Positions 35,281 through 44,707 of a DNA stretch of 64,000 bases are shown here, in pieces (position 1 is the stretch's first letter; each line of letters opens with the position of its first letter). The DNA comes from Lachnospiraceae bacterium (GTDB lineage: Bacteria > Bacillota > Clostridia > Lachnospirales > Lachnospiraceae). The position numbers were made by a program, and so were the translations under genes. Location of the stretch: positions 20,159-84,158 of the forward strand of contig JAMPGL010000011.1 of NCBI GenBank assembly GCA_023663945.1, given 5' to 3'. Under the pieces are notes generated by a model. That model had not been told where the DNA came from, did no database searches, and saw nothing but the letters and a program-made list of their open reading frames with translations.

Positions 35281-36732
35281 CTATACATTAATCTCCGCTT
35301 TTACCCCCAGCAGTTCTTCATTTTCCTGAAGAATCGGCTGTATAACCTTTGAAAGAAAGCTCTCTACCTGCTCCTTTGACCGCCCTGTGTATCTGGACGG
35401 CTCCATGGTCTTTTTCAGGTCATCCAGCGTCATGTTAAACGCCGGATCCTCCGCAATCAATTCCAAAAGATTGTTTTCTTTTCCTTCCTCCTTTACATTT
35501 TTACCGGCTTTCATGGAAAGTTCCCGGATTTTCTCATGTAACTCCTGTCTGTTGCCCCCCATCTTCACTGCGTCCATCATAATATTTTCCGTTGCCATAA
35601 ACGGAAGCTCGCTCAGCATATGCTTTTCAATCACTTTGGGATACACTACCAGCCCGTCCACCACATTCAGGCACAAATCCAAAATTCCGTCAACGGCAAG
35701 AAAGCCTTCCGGGATGGAAAGCCTCTTATTCGCCGAATCGTCCAAGGTTCTCTCAAACCACTGAGTTGCCGAGGTAATCGCCGGATTTAAGGCGTCAATC
35801 ATGACATATCTGGAAAGGGACGCAATCCGCTCACTTCTCATGGGATTCCGTTTGTACGCCATAGCCGAAGAGCCAATCTGGCTTTTCTCAAAAGGCTCCT
35901 CCACTTCCTTAAGATGCTGTAACAGCCGAATGTCATTGGACATTTTGTGGGCGCTTGCCGCAATCCCCGCAAGCACGTTTGCCACCCGTGTATCCACTTT
36001 GCGGGAATAAGTCTGTCCGGACACCGGACAGCACTCCTTAAAGCCCATCTTTTTTGCAATCATAGGGTCAATCTTATCAATGGTCTCCTGATCGCCGTCA
36101 AACAGCTCCAAAAAGGACGCCTGTGTTCCGGTCGTTCCTTTCGAGCCAAGCAGCTTCATGCCGGAAAGCACATGGTCAAGATCCTCCAAATCCAAGCAGA
36201 ACTCCTGCATCCAAAGAGCAGCGCGCTTCCCTACCGTAGTAGGCTGGGCGGGCTGAAAATGCGTGAATGCAAGGGTCGGCTGGGCTTTATACTTATCCGC
36301 AAAATCCGAAAGCTCCTTTAAAACATTGACCAGCTTCTTTTTAACCAGCCCTAATGCCTTCGTCATCACAATAATGTCCGTGTTATCACCCACATAACAG
36401 CTTGTAGCGCCTAGGTGGATAATGCCCGCCGCCTTGGGACACTGCTGCCCGTAAGCATACACATGACTCATCACATCGTGGCGCACTTCCTTTTCCCGTG
36501 CTTTTGCCACATCATAATTAATATCCTCGGCATGTTCACGGAGCTCCTCAATCTGCTCCATGGTGATTACCGGCTTCCCATTCTGGGAAAGCCCCAGCTC
36601 CATCTCCGTCTCTGCAAGCGCAATCCAAAGCTTTCTCCATGTTTTAAACTTCATATCCGGCGAAAAAATATACTGCATCTCTTTACTTGCATAACGCTCC
36701 GACAATGGGCTTACATATTTATCTGTACTCAT
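35281..36732 (-). CDS. purB: Adenylosuccinate lyase
   Basis: A 483-aa lyase of the fumarase/aspartase superfamily, acting at two purine steps (SAICAR to AICAR and adenylosuccinate to AMP). The superfamily signature is SSAMAYKRNPMRSERI (about residues 288-303), with the mobile catalytic Ser in the SS pair; GATSCYVGDNTD and THFQPAQPTTVGKR are the other active-site blocks. It lies between purC (17 bp upstream) and the PurF-like gene on the same strand. Confidence 0.95.
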   Translation of the reverse strand: MSTDKYVSPLSERYASKEMQYIFSPDMKFKTWRKLWIALAETEMELGLSQNGKPVITMEQIEELREHAEDINYDVAKAREKEVRHDVMSHVYAYGQQCPKAAGIIHLGATSCYVGDNTDIIVMTKALGLVKKKLVNVLKELSDFADKYKAQPTLAFTHFQPAQPTTVGKRAALWMQEFCLDLEDLDHVLSGMKLLGSKGTTGTQASFLELFDGDQETIDKIDPMIAKKMGFKECCPVSGQTYSRKVDTRVANVLAGIAASAHKMSNDIRLLQHLKEVEEPFEKSQIGSSAMAYKRNPMRSERIASLSRYVMIDALNPAITSATQWFERTLDDSANKRLSIPEGFLAVDGILDLCLNVVDGLVVYPKVIEKHMLSELPFMATENIMMDAVKMGGNRQELHEKIRELSMKAGKNVKEEGKENNLLELIAEDPAFNMTLDDLKKTMEPSRYTGRSKEQVESFLSKVIQPILQENEELLGVKAEINV

Positions 36733-36749
36733 AATTAAATTCTCCCTGA

Positions 36750-37457
36750 TTACGCCAAACCCAAGCGTTTAAACACTTCGTTGTATGCTTCTTCCACATT
36801 CCCAAGGTCTCTGCGGAAACGGTCCTTGTCCAGTTTCTCATTGGTATTTACATCCCACAGACGGCAGGTGTCCGGCGATGTCTCATCCGCAAGCAGAATC
36901 TCTCCGTGGAAGCGTCCAAATTCAATTTTAAAGTCAATCAATTTTATATCCGCTTGAAGGAAGTATGCCTTTAAAACCTCATTCACCTTAAACGCATATT
37001 TCTTGATTGTCTCAATCTCCTCCCAGTCTGCCAGTCCAAGCGCAACCGCAAAATAGCTGTTGATCAGCGGATCGCCCAGCTCGTCATTTTTGTAGCTGAA
37101 TTCAATGGTAGGCTCTTTAAAAGGAGTTCCCTCCGGAACGCCCAGACGCTTGGAAAAGCTCCCCGCCGCAACATTGCGGATGATTACCTCAAGAGGAACG
37201 ATCTCCACCTTCTTTACGGCTGTCTCCCTGTCGCTCAGCTCTTCGATCAAATGTGTAGGAACCCCTTCCTTTTCAAGGAGCTTAAAAACGTGATTGGTCA
37301 TGCGGTTATTAATCACGCCCTTTCCCACAATCGTTCCTTTCTTTTCTCCGTTAAATGCCGTTGCATCGTCCTTATAGTCTACAATGACTACGTCCGGATC
37401 GTCCGTTGCAAATACTTTTTTGGCTTTTCCCTCATAAATCTGCTCCAATTTTTTCAT
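36750..37457 (-). CDS. purC: SAICAR synthase
   Basis: A 235-aa phosphoribosylaminoimidazole-succinocarboxamide synthase. The ATP-grasp-like N-terminus begins [33 protein letters not shown] and [10 protein letters not shown]...[12 protein letters not shown] are the family blocks. The ATG at 37457 follows GAAGGAGG; the extended reading upstream to 37577 is an artefact. First gene of the purine operon. A short inverted repeat (TCTGCAT/ATGCAGA, 37517-37543) upstream may end the preceding operon. Confidence 0.95.
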   Translation of the reverse strand: MKKLEQIYEGKAKKVFATDDPDVVIVDYKDDATAFNGEKKGTIVGKGVINNRMTNHVFKLLEKEGVPTHLIEELSDRETAVKKVEIVPLEVIIRNVAAGSFSKRLGVPEGTPFKEPTIEFSYKNDELGDPLINSYFAVALGLADWEEIETIKKYAFKVNEVLKAYFLQADIKLIDFKIEFGRFHGEILLADETSPDTCRLWDVNTNEKLDKDRFRRDLGNVEEAYNEVFKRLGLA

Positions 37458-37573
37458 GTTTCCTCCTTCTGCCGTCCTGCGGCTGTAAAACTTATTTATT
37501 AATCTTGCAGAAATAATCTGCATGAAAATCTGAAAGATGCAGACAAAAACCCCAAATGCAAAACTGCATACAC

Positions 37574-38761
37574 TCACCCAGCCTCCGAATTTGCATACTG
37601 CGCCACAATCCCCAGCACCTCTTTCGCATATTCCGGGTACTTATCTACCAAATCCTTAATTTCCGCCTGCGCATTTCCGGCAATCACTTCCCGGTTATAA
37701 TCCATCCGTTTTCTAAGGGACTGCCTGCGGATGATCAGATTATGCCGGACTTCCACCATTTCCTTTTTATTTAGGATTGCCTGTGTCTGATGAAGCCATA
37801 TCATAGGGTCTTTCACCTGATACCGCCGCAGCACATGCAGAAGCTCCTTCTGGCAGAGGTCTAACTCCCGCTCCGCATCCTGATATTTCTGCCGTTCTTC
37901 CTTTTCTTCTATATATTGCTGCCAGCTTTTCCCAAGCTCTCCGGCGCTTGAAACATTGTATTTCATATAGAGATAGTCCAAAAGATGGGTATTATTCACA
38001 TAGCGGATTTTAACCGTATTTTGAAGCCGGATAATCCTTCCAATCCCGTTTTCAACCTGTGCAAGCTCCCGCACTCCGTCATTGTGCTTGATAAAGATTA
38101 CCGTGATTACCGCCGCCCCTACCGCCGCCGCAGCCAGATACCCCAGCTTGGTATTCAACCGGAAGCCGAACTGTAATATCAGCAGGATTAAGATACATGC
38201 CACCAGCGCCGACGTGCACACAATGGTCATAGACCTAGTATCCTCAATAATTCTCTGCAGCTCTCTTTTCCGGAAAAGATACGCCTGCTTTTCCCCATCC
38301 AGCTTCCGAAGGTCGCGCCTTATCAGCTCTTGATATTCCTCCGCCTGAGTCAGCTTTTCAAGCCCTTCCTGCACTTCCTCCTCCAGACGCTCCATCTGAC
38401 GGAACTTTTCCTCATCCATATGGTTCTTCCGTTCCCTATAGCCGGACTGCTGCAGTTCAAGCGCTTCAATCTTTCTGGCGCTGTCCTCCAGCGAAGCCTT
38501 TTCTTCGGGCGGAAGAGCCTCGATCTCTTCCATATCCGTCAAATAGGACGTTACCATATTATACTCAAATTGAAGGTTTTCCAGTTCTTTGGAGGCCTCT
38601 GCAATCTGTTCCAGACACCCTTTTACATACTCACGCCTCTGTTTTTTGTCCTTAATCTCAAAATCATCCCGGTTATAGACGACTTCGTTCCAGTCTCCGC
38701 CTTCATATTCCGGCTCATTTGCCTTTTTCCTTAAACTCAATAGCTTTTTAATTAAGCCCAT
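37574..38761 (-). CDS. Coiled-coil membrane protein, 4th gene of DUF5717 operon
   Basis: A 395-aa protein not recognised. Residues about 35-185 are charged, Glu/Lys/Gln-rich and predicted coiled coil; two adjacent hydrophobic helices (about 188-206 and 214-232) form a membrane hairpin; a second coiled-coil region (about 235-345) and a helical C-terminus follow. Both long helical parts would lie on the same side of the membrane. The ATG at 38761 is one base after the stop of the upstream gene. By position it is the membrane anchor of the four-protein set. Confidence 0.7.
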   Translation of the reverse strand: MGLIKKLLSLRKKANEPEYEGGDWNEVVYNRDDFEIKDKKQRREYVKGCLEQIAEASKELENLQFEYNMVTSYLTDMEEIEALPPEEKASLEDSARKIEALELQQSGYRERKNHMDEEKFRQMERLEEEVQEGLEKLTQAEEYQELIRRDLRKLDGEKQAYLFRKRELQRIIEDTRSMTIVCTSALVACILILLILQFGFRLNTKLGYLAAAAVGAAVITVIFIKHNDGVRELAQVENGIGRIIRLQNTVKIRYVNNTHLLDYLYMKYNVSSAGELGKSWQQYIEEKEERQKYQDAERELDLCQKELLHVLRRYQVKDPMIWLHQTQAILNKKEMVEVRHNLIIRRQSLRKRMDYNREVIAGNAQAEIKDLVDKYPEYAKEVLGIVAQYANSEAG

Positions 38762-38762
38762 C

Positions 38763-39596
38763 CTAAGCCTCCACAAGCTGACGATACTCGTTTTTTAACT
38801 GCGCAATAATCTTATCAATTTCTTCGTAGTAGGAAGACACATTCCCCTCTTCCTTATAAATCTTAAGCGCCGACAGCATCCGGTTCTCCCTAGATGCTTC
38901 AAACTGTCCCCGCGCATCTGTCAGTTTCTTTTCCACAAGCAGGGACAATTCGTGGTACTCCTCATGCTCCGCAATAAAAGCAATGTACGCCTCGTCATGC
39001 AGAAAAAGCCTTTTCGCCGCAAGGAAAGAAACTCCCGACTCTGTACTTCCCGTCATATCATACGCCCTTTTAAAATACTTTGCCGCCATATCAAATAGAA
39101 AGAATCCGGCATAAGCTGTCCCCATATTATGAAAAATGGAAGGCTGCAGTGCGCTTTCCGTCTCCGGAAGCTCCCTGATAAGGCGGTCGTACTCGTCTAT
39201 CGCCAGATGGTATCTGTGATTTTTCATCAGGTAGTCCGCCTGCTTTTTCCGCCTTTCAAAATCGTTCAGCCCGACGCTCCCCTGTAAAACCTCCTCAATC
39301 TTTGCCTTTTCCTGCGGTGTGCAGAAATTCACGTAATCTAAGATCGTACTGACAAAGATTCCGGGCTGGCAGCCTCTTTGAAACAAGGTGAGAAGCTGGT
39401 GACTGAGCTCCGTCAATCCACATTCCCGATCCAGCCACTCCGCCAGCTCTTTATCCATCACGTCATTATCGATCATAAAGGGATTGCTGGCAAACAGATA
39501 ACACAGCTCTTCCACGCAATATACATTTACGCACATCCCGTTAAAATGATACGGCTTCTTAGCATATCTCCCAATGCACAAGATCATTCTGCCCAA
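38763..39596 (-). CDS. Helical-repeat protein, 3rd gene of DUF5717 operon
   Basis: A 277-aa soluble protein not recognised by name. The N-terminal half contains NPFMIDNDVMDKELAEWL and similar helices; residues about 140-190 look like two TPR units (YHLAIDEYDRLIRE, then IFHNMGTAYAGFFLFDMAAKYFKRAYD). The C-terminus is helical and charged. TTG start, with AAGGGAG 8 bases upstream; an ATG three codons in is an alternative. TPR-like repeats suggest a scaffold for the neighbouring ASKHA-like and DUF5717 proteins. Confidence 0.68.
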   Translation of the reverse strand: MGRMILCIGRYAKKPYHFNGMCVNVYCVEELCYLFASNPFMIDNDVMDKELAEWLDRECGLTELSHQLLTLFQRGCQPGIFVSTILDYVNFCTPQEKAKIEEVLQGSVGLNDFERRKKQADYLMKNHRYHLAIDEYDRLIRELPETESALQPSIFHNMGTAYAGFFLFDMAAKYFKRAYDMTGSTESGVSFLAAKRLFLHDEAYIAFIAEHEEYHELSLLVEKKLTDARGQFEASRENRMLSALKIYKEEGNVSSYYEEIDKIIAQLKNEYRQLVEA

Positions 39597-39614
39597 ACCA
39601 AACGCTCCCTTCCG

Positions 39615-40931
39615 CTATACCTGTATGGTTGAAGACCATGCTTTTCCGCTTGTAGGAAACAGCTCCCCAAATCCACGGTCCTCAATGGTAACCGACGCTT
39701 GATTTACATCGGTCATTTCAATATGAATATTAAGCCGGGTGGCTCCCCTCGGGCGGTCCGGAATCCCCGGAAGATGCACCTGCCGGTCAATCACGCCGCT
39801 TCCTGTCAAGGGCGTAATCAAGAAATCCACCGTATTTCCGCTTTCCAAAATAACATCAAAGTCTGCCGCCGCCTCGTACCAGTTGGTTCCGGCATCTAAA
39901 ATAGCATAGTACGAGTCTTCTCCCCTCCGCAAAGCCTTGATTCCAATGTTGGATTTCAGCTTGTCCGCTCCTAAGTATACGTGCTTTTTCCACTCTTCAC
40001 TGGGGTTTAGCCTCTCCGCCATCGCATAGCAGGCGCCTTTGCTGTACAGATTGTTACCCTGAAACACTCTTCTGTTTTTGCACAGGATTTTCAGGGATTC
40101 TTTTGCCCAGTCCTCCTTAAAGCCGTCTCCTAACAGAAACACCGTGGAAACCATTCCGTCCCCAAAAGCCTCCTGCACGGTATGGGTGAACAAAAGATCC
40201 AGCTCCTGCTTCTGCCGTTCCCGTTCCTGTTCATTCTCTGACCACACCCGCCGCATAATGTCGGGAAATTCCTCCTGCCCGATCAGCACCACCATAGGAG
40301 ATGTCCTTTGATTGCATTCTAACCGCAGCATTCTTAAATTTGTATTATATTCAAAGATTACCACATCATTCTTCCGCAGTTCCTCATCCTGATGCAGCGT
40401 GTAGGCATAAAAGCTTTCCAAATGATTTTGGAAGCAGATATTTGTTGTTTTCAGCTGCAGCCCCGCCGCCACTCTGGAAAGCACATCCACCAGCCGGGGC
40501 GTCAGCTCTTCCACGGTGAACATAAGCGCATCCACCTGATACAGGGATAAACGGATATTTAAAAGGGAAAGGCTTCTCTTTACAAACAGGGTAAGAAGCG
40601 CCGCCGGGTCGAACGCCTCCCCTTCCACGATCACATCTTCTCCCCGCTGTGCAAGCATCAGAAGATCCTCAACCAGAATCCCCTCCTCTTCCTTAGCAAA
40701 TTTGACCGCTTCCCTTCCGTAATACCACTGTCCCACTCCGGCTCTCTTACACAGCACGGTGGGAATATTGTACTGTTCTGTCCCTGTCACCGCGGAAACC
40801 GTCTCCGGAACTGGCTGTAATTCATCGGTACCGCAATAACTGATCTGTGCAAATTGATGTCCCAGATCGTATCCAAGTATAATCCCTTTTCCGGATTTTT
40901 TGCTATTTCCATCCCTTTGACTCTGAAACAT
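39615..40931 (-). CDS. DUF5716 ASKHA-like protein (actin/Hsp70 fold)
   Basis: A 438-aa protein of the type annotated DUF5716. The N-terminus GIILGYDLGHQFAQISY resembles phosphate-1 of the actin/Hsp70/sugar-kinase fold; VVIFEYNTNLRMLRLE fits a phosphate-2-like strand and STVFLLGDGFKEDW an adenosine-like motif. The C-terminal 120 residues, rich in beta strands (LDAGTNWYEAAADFDVILESGN), resemble a substrate-binding-type beta domain. No obvious Hsp70 tail or signal peptide. Second in a four-gene operon. Function unknown; a peptide- or filament-associated ATPase is a guess. Confidence 0.72.
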   Translation of the reverse strand: MFQSQRDGNSKKSGKGIILGYDLGHQFAQISYCGTDELQPVPETVSAVTGTEQYNIPTVLCKRAGVGQWYYGREAVKFAKEEEGILVEDLLMLAQRGEDVIVEGEAFDPAALLTLFVKRSLSLLNIRLSLYQVDALMFTVEELTPRLVDVLSRVAAGLQLKTTNICFQNHLESFYAYTLHQDEELRKNDVVIFEYNTNLRMLRLECNQRTSPMVVLIGQEEFPDIMRRVWSENEQERERQKQELDLLFTHTVQEAFGDGMVSTVFLLGDGFKEDWAKESLKILCKNRRVFQGNNLYSKGACYAMAERLNPSEEWKKHVYLGADKLKSNIGIKALRRGEDSYYAILDAGTNWYEAAADFDVILESGNTVDFLITPLTGSGVIDRQVHLPGIPDRPRGATRLNIHIEMTDVNQASVTIEDRGFGELFPTSGKAWSSTIQV

Positions 40932-40950
40932 ATCCTCCGTCCATGCCCTT

Positions 40951-43900
40951 CTATGTCATTTGAAAAAATTCTTTTACCAGATAATCATACTCATAATAAT
41001 CGTTCAGCAGATTTTCCATGGTATCATAATCGTGCAGATTTCTGCCTATTGCAATATCATTGACCAGATTATACCGGTTCTCCCTCTGATCGACTCCCGT
41101 CTCATTTCGGCTTAGGGTTCCGCTTTCCGTAAGCTGCTCCCTAATCCCTTCCGTCTCGGTGATGTAATATTGAAGCCTTTCCCCGAAAAAGAGGATAAAC
41201 TGCTTGACGCATACTCCGCCGAACATGTCCTTCATATCTTCCTTTTCATATTCGCCGTCCGTCTGGCCGTCCTTTTCAAGAAGATAATGAATGACCGCGC
41301 GGCACCCCTCTTTTACCCGATACTCCACCATGGTCTTGTCCGCAAACTGGCGCATGAACACGATATTGTCCGCATATTCCTTAAAATAAGGAAAATATCT
41401 GCCTCCTTCTATGATTTCCCGCAAAAAGACCAATAGCCACCGGGACACATTCTCGTCCACCAGCTTCTTGTTTTCTGCATAATATTTGGTATAAGCAAGC
41501 TTGCATACAAGCGGAATTTCCTCTTTCCGCTCAATCACTCTCTGCATATCCTCCATCACAAACAAATCCGTAATCTTGTCTTTGACAAAGTAATCATAGG
41601 AACACTGCGCAAGAAAAGCCGTCTCCACCGTGCTTTTCGCTCCGCCGGAAATATACCTTCTGAAAATTGCGGCCTTTTCTCCAATATGTGCGCCAGTGTA
41701 AAGTGTCTGAATCAGGATTCGTTCGCACAAATCATAGTCATCAATCCCGAAGCTCTCCGCCGCTTTCCAGACATCCCGCATTTCCTTACTGGTTCCCCGA
41801 AAGAAACGGCATAGATAGGTCAGCAGGTTTTCGTCATATTTTCCTGCCCGGAATGCCATAAATACAAGGTCTGTCAGAACCTCATTCTCCTCCATCCCAT
41901 CCAGCGCCATGAGCCTGCTGCAAAGCCTGACGATTATTTTTGCCTCAATGCCCTCTCCGCCGCGCCGCATAATCCACTGATATGCCTTCTCATACATACC
42001 GCGCATGACCATCATGCGGACGACCTCCGCAAAACAGCTTCCTTCCACCTGCTCCGGCATTAACTCCTGCAAGTAATCATCCAAATCCGTCATCCGGTCC
42101 CTGTCATAATAAAACCGCACCAGCCGAATCCTTATCTCCTGCTGAAGCTCCTCCACCACAATGGGGGAATAGGTAATCCGCTTCATATACTCCACATTCT
42201 CGTCGCTGATTCCCGCAATCTCCCTTCCCCTTTCGCAGAACCACAAATCAAAATGCTCGTTGCCGGAGACATAAGGCGCCGCCATTGCCGCCAGCTTATC
42301 CGGCATAAGCAGTCTCTCCAAGGTATACTCCTCTTCCCTGCAAAACCGGTTTCCGTTTTTGTCCTCCAAAAGCAGCCTCACATCCGTTCCGTAAACCGGC
42401 AGATAAAGCTCCTTCCCGCTCACGGCAAAGAAGGTCTCTTCCTTTTCCTTCTCATAAATCAAAATAACCCGGCGGATATCCTTCCGCTGTACAATAAGAC
42501 GCTGGGTAAACAACGCCTCGATGAGACCGGGAGCCGTTTCCGGCGTGACCATCACCGGAGTGATCAAATTCCGATATAAGTACGCCAGATATTGATTGCT
42601 CTTTCCCTTTAGCAGCTGAAATACCATAAACCGTTCTATCTGCTCCCGGTAGCTTTCGTACAGCTCCGGGTACTCCCCTCTGTTTCTGTAAACATAATAA
42701 TAAAGGTAAGAATTGTGCAAAGTGTCCAGATTGCTGTCAAAGGCAAAATACATCAGCACAATCTTAGGTATCGCTTTATCGGCGGACAAATCAACCGACA
42801 TCATATAATACTCATACAATCTGGTGATGCGCAGTTCCTTTTCAATTCCCTTTTCATACCACAAAAAAGCTTCGTTATCCGTTTTATTTCCTTTGATGAG
42901 AAGCGTGCAGACAGCCTGCAGAACCTCATCACTGGGCATCACCTGATAACAGCTCTTTAAAATCATAAACAGCCGTTTCGAATAATTCTTCTGTCTCCCT
43001 GCCAGATAGATAATCTGCGTAATGATTCCCGGCGTCAGTATTTCCCTTTTGGCCGCATACGACAAAATCTGTAACTCAAAATTTTCTAAACGCATCAGCA
43101 TGGCAGGGTTTGCCATAAGCAGATTCCATGCTTCGATATAAATGACCGGACTGCTGCATCCCTGCCTGCACTGCTCTTCCAGAATCAGCCATTTCCGGGA
43201 GGGGCTTCTGGCATAATCCTCCGACAAATATAGGAGCAGCCACGCAATCCGCCAGTTGTGGTCATTCTGGGCAAAAATGCGTTCCACCTGACCCGCCGCC
43301 TCGTCAATGTAGCTTCCGCTTCCGTCAATCAAAGTTGTCAAGTAGAGATAGTAGCTGTAAAGCGTCGGGTCAAAATCATCTCCCATCATCTCTCTCGCCT
43401 GATCTAAATGCCATTTCGCCTCGTTAAACCGTTCCTGAGTCAATAAGAGCTGTACCTGAAACAGCCGGAACGCCGCATCATGACCGTCCAGATCAATCAA
43501 TCGGTCAATCAAAACCTCCGTCTCCTTCATCCAAGATGCGGAGCTGATCTTTTTGGTGCGGAACGCCTCATAATACTGCATCAGCTCCATAATACTGTGC
43601 CGTTTCTGCCTGCGCATCCCGGAAAGCTTTGCCGTTACCGGGCTGTTCACCACAATAATATCCGCTTTCAACGACACATACGGATTATACAGCCGGATCG
43701 TTCCATAATTACGTCCTCCGTGAAGCTTATCGCCTGCCACATAAAAGGGAAGACGGCATGTATTTCCCAAAAAATCCTCCTCACGGACCGCTTCCTTTTC
43801 CAGAACCAGAAAGTCCCCTTCCGCCTCCAAAAACAGTTCCGAATATCCCCAGCCGTTCCGGTTGATGATCAGCCTGCTCTCCACCGTATCCTTAGGATTG

Positions 43901-44508
43901 TCAATCCGAATCTCCGACTCTTCTAACAAAAATTCTACCTTCTGCTTTTTGCGGACTTCCAGCAGAAATTCCTCCACATTCTGCTCTCTCCTCTCTCCTC
44001 CGGCTAATCCCCGGTACACCGGGTAGTACTGTCTGTCCACGCCTGAAAATACTTTGTAAAAATCCCTTGAATAAAAAAGATTTACCGCTTCGTCCCAGTT
44101 TGTCCGCGCAAGATTTGCAAAATGAAACAGATTCTTGATATTTCCCAGTCTGGATTCCAGTTCCCCCTCCACGATTGTCACCGTGTAGGGAATATAATAT
44201 TCTCCCTGATTGGATATAATACGGAACTCACCCTTCAGCTGATCGCCTTCGGTCATTCCTTCCGTATCAAACCGATACCCAATCTCTTCCTCATTGCCGG
44301 AAAAGCGGCTGGTAAGACATTGCATTTTCAGCCTGCTGGAGGACACTGTTCCTTCCGTCAGTTGATTTTCCGGTCCAAAAATCGTGAAGCTTCCCTCGTA
44401 ATCTTCGCCCTCGCGGAGCGTTAATTCTATCACAGGACTGGAAAAGTCCAAAGAACGAACGTCATTATTAAAATTTCCTTCTAAAATTCTGTCAATCGCT
44501 TCCCGCAC
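40951..44508 (-). CDS. DUF5717 large helical-repeat protein
   Basis: A 1185-aa protein of the type annotated DUF5717. Residues about 20-300 are beta-rich with two immunoglobulin-like segments (for example LTLREGEDYEGSFTIFG and VESRLIINRNGWGYSELFLE). The remaining 850 residues are alpha-helical, with irregular TPR/HEAT-like repeats. No membrane segment or catalytic motif is evident. I prefer the GTG at 44508 (MREAIDRILEGNF), which follows GGAGG by 9 bases; an in-frame ATG at 44574 has no ribosome site. First gene of the four-gene unit; 19 bp separate it from the DUF5716 gene. Confidence 0.75.
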   Translation of the reverse strand: MREAIDRILEGNFNNDVRSLDFSSPVIELTLREGEDYEGSFTIFGPENQLTEGTVSSSRLKMQCLTSRFSGNEEEIGYRFDTEGMTEGDQLKGEFRIISNQGEYYIPYTVTIVEGELESRLGNIKNLFHFANLARTNWDEAVNLFYSRDFYKVFSGVDRQYYPVYRGLAGGERREQNVEEFLLEVRKKQKVEFLLEESEIRIDNPKDTVESRLIINRNGWGYSELFLEAEGDFLVLEKEAVREEDFLGNTCRLPFYVAGDKLHGGRNYGTIRLYNPYVSLKADIIVVNSPVTAKLSGMRRQKRHSIMELMQYYEAFRTKKISSASWMKETEVLIDRLIDLDGHDAAFRLFQVQLLLTQERFNEAKWHLDQAREMMGDDFDPTLYSYYLYLTTLIDGSGSYIDEAAGQVERIFAQNDHNWRIAWLLLYLSEDYARSPSRKWLILEEQCRQGCSSPVIYIEAWNLLMANPAMLMRLENFELQILSYAAKREILTPGIITQIIYLAGRQKNYSKRLFMILKSCYQVMPSDEVLQAVCTLLIKGNKTDNEAFLWYEKGIEKELRITRLYEYYMMSVDLSADKAIPKIVLMYFAFDSNLDTLHNSYLYYYVYRNRGEYPELYESYREQIERFMVFQLLKGKSNQYLAYLYRNLITPVMVTPETAPGLIEALFTQRLIVQRKDIRRVILIYEKEKEETFFAVSGKELYLPVYGTDVRLLLEDKNGNRFCREEEYTLERLLMPDKLAAMAAPYVSGNEHFDLWFCERGREIAGISDENVEYMKRITYSPIVVEELQQEIRIRLVRFYYDRDRMTDLDDYLQELMPEQVEGSCFAEVVRMMVMRGMYEKAYQWIMRRGGEGIEAKIIVRLCSRLMALDGMEENEVLTDLVFMAFRAGKYDENLLTYLCRFFRGTSKEMRDVWKAAESFGIDDYDLCERILIQTLYTGAHIGEKAAIFRRYISGGAKSTVETAFLAQCSYDYFVKDKITDLFVMEDMQRVIERKEEIPLVCKLAYTKYYAENKKLVDENVSRWLLVFLREIIEGGRYFPYFKEYADNIVFMRQFADKTMVEYRVKEGCRAVIHYLLEKDGQTDGEYEKEDMKDMFGGVCVKQFILFFGERLQYYITETEGIREQLTESGTLSRNETGVDQRENRYNLVNDIAIGRNLHDYDTMENLLNDYYEYDYLVKEFFQMT

Positions 44509-44656
44509 TCTTTCGTTCCTCCGACCGCCTGCTTTCTTTTGTCCGGGTTCACAATCCGATAAATGGGATTGCATGAAAACCCATAATTAGTATACCATTA
44601 TCCGGGGGGCTTTCGCAATCAAAAATAAATTCCTTTACAAAGCTGTGCACGCAAAA

Positions 44657-44693
44657 ACTGCCGCAGCTGCAAAACATGCACAGCCGCGACAGT
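44657..44693 (-). terminator. trpB terminator
   Basis: ACTGCCGCAGCTG (plus 44657) pairs imperfectly with CAGCCGCGACAGT (ending 44693); on the minus strand the stem is followed by five T. It lies 15 bp past the trpB stop. Confidence 0.7.
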
Positions 44694-44707
44694 CTTTTAA
44701 AATTTCT

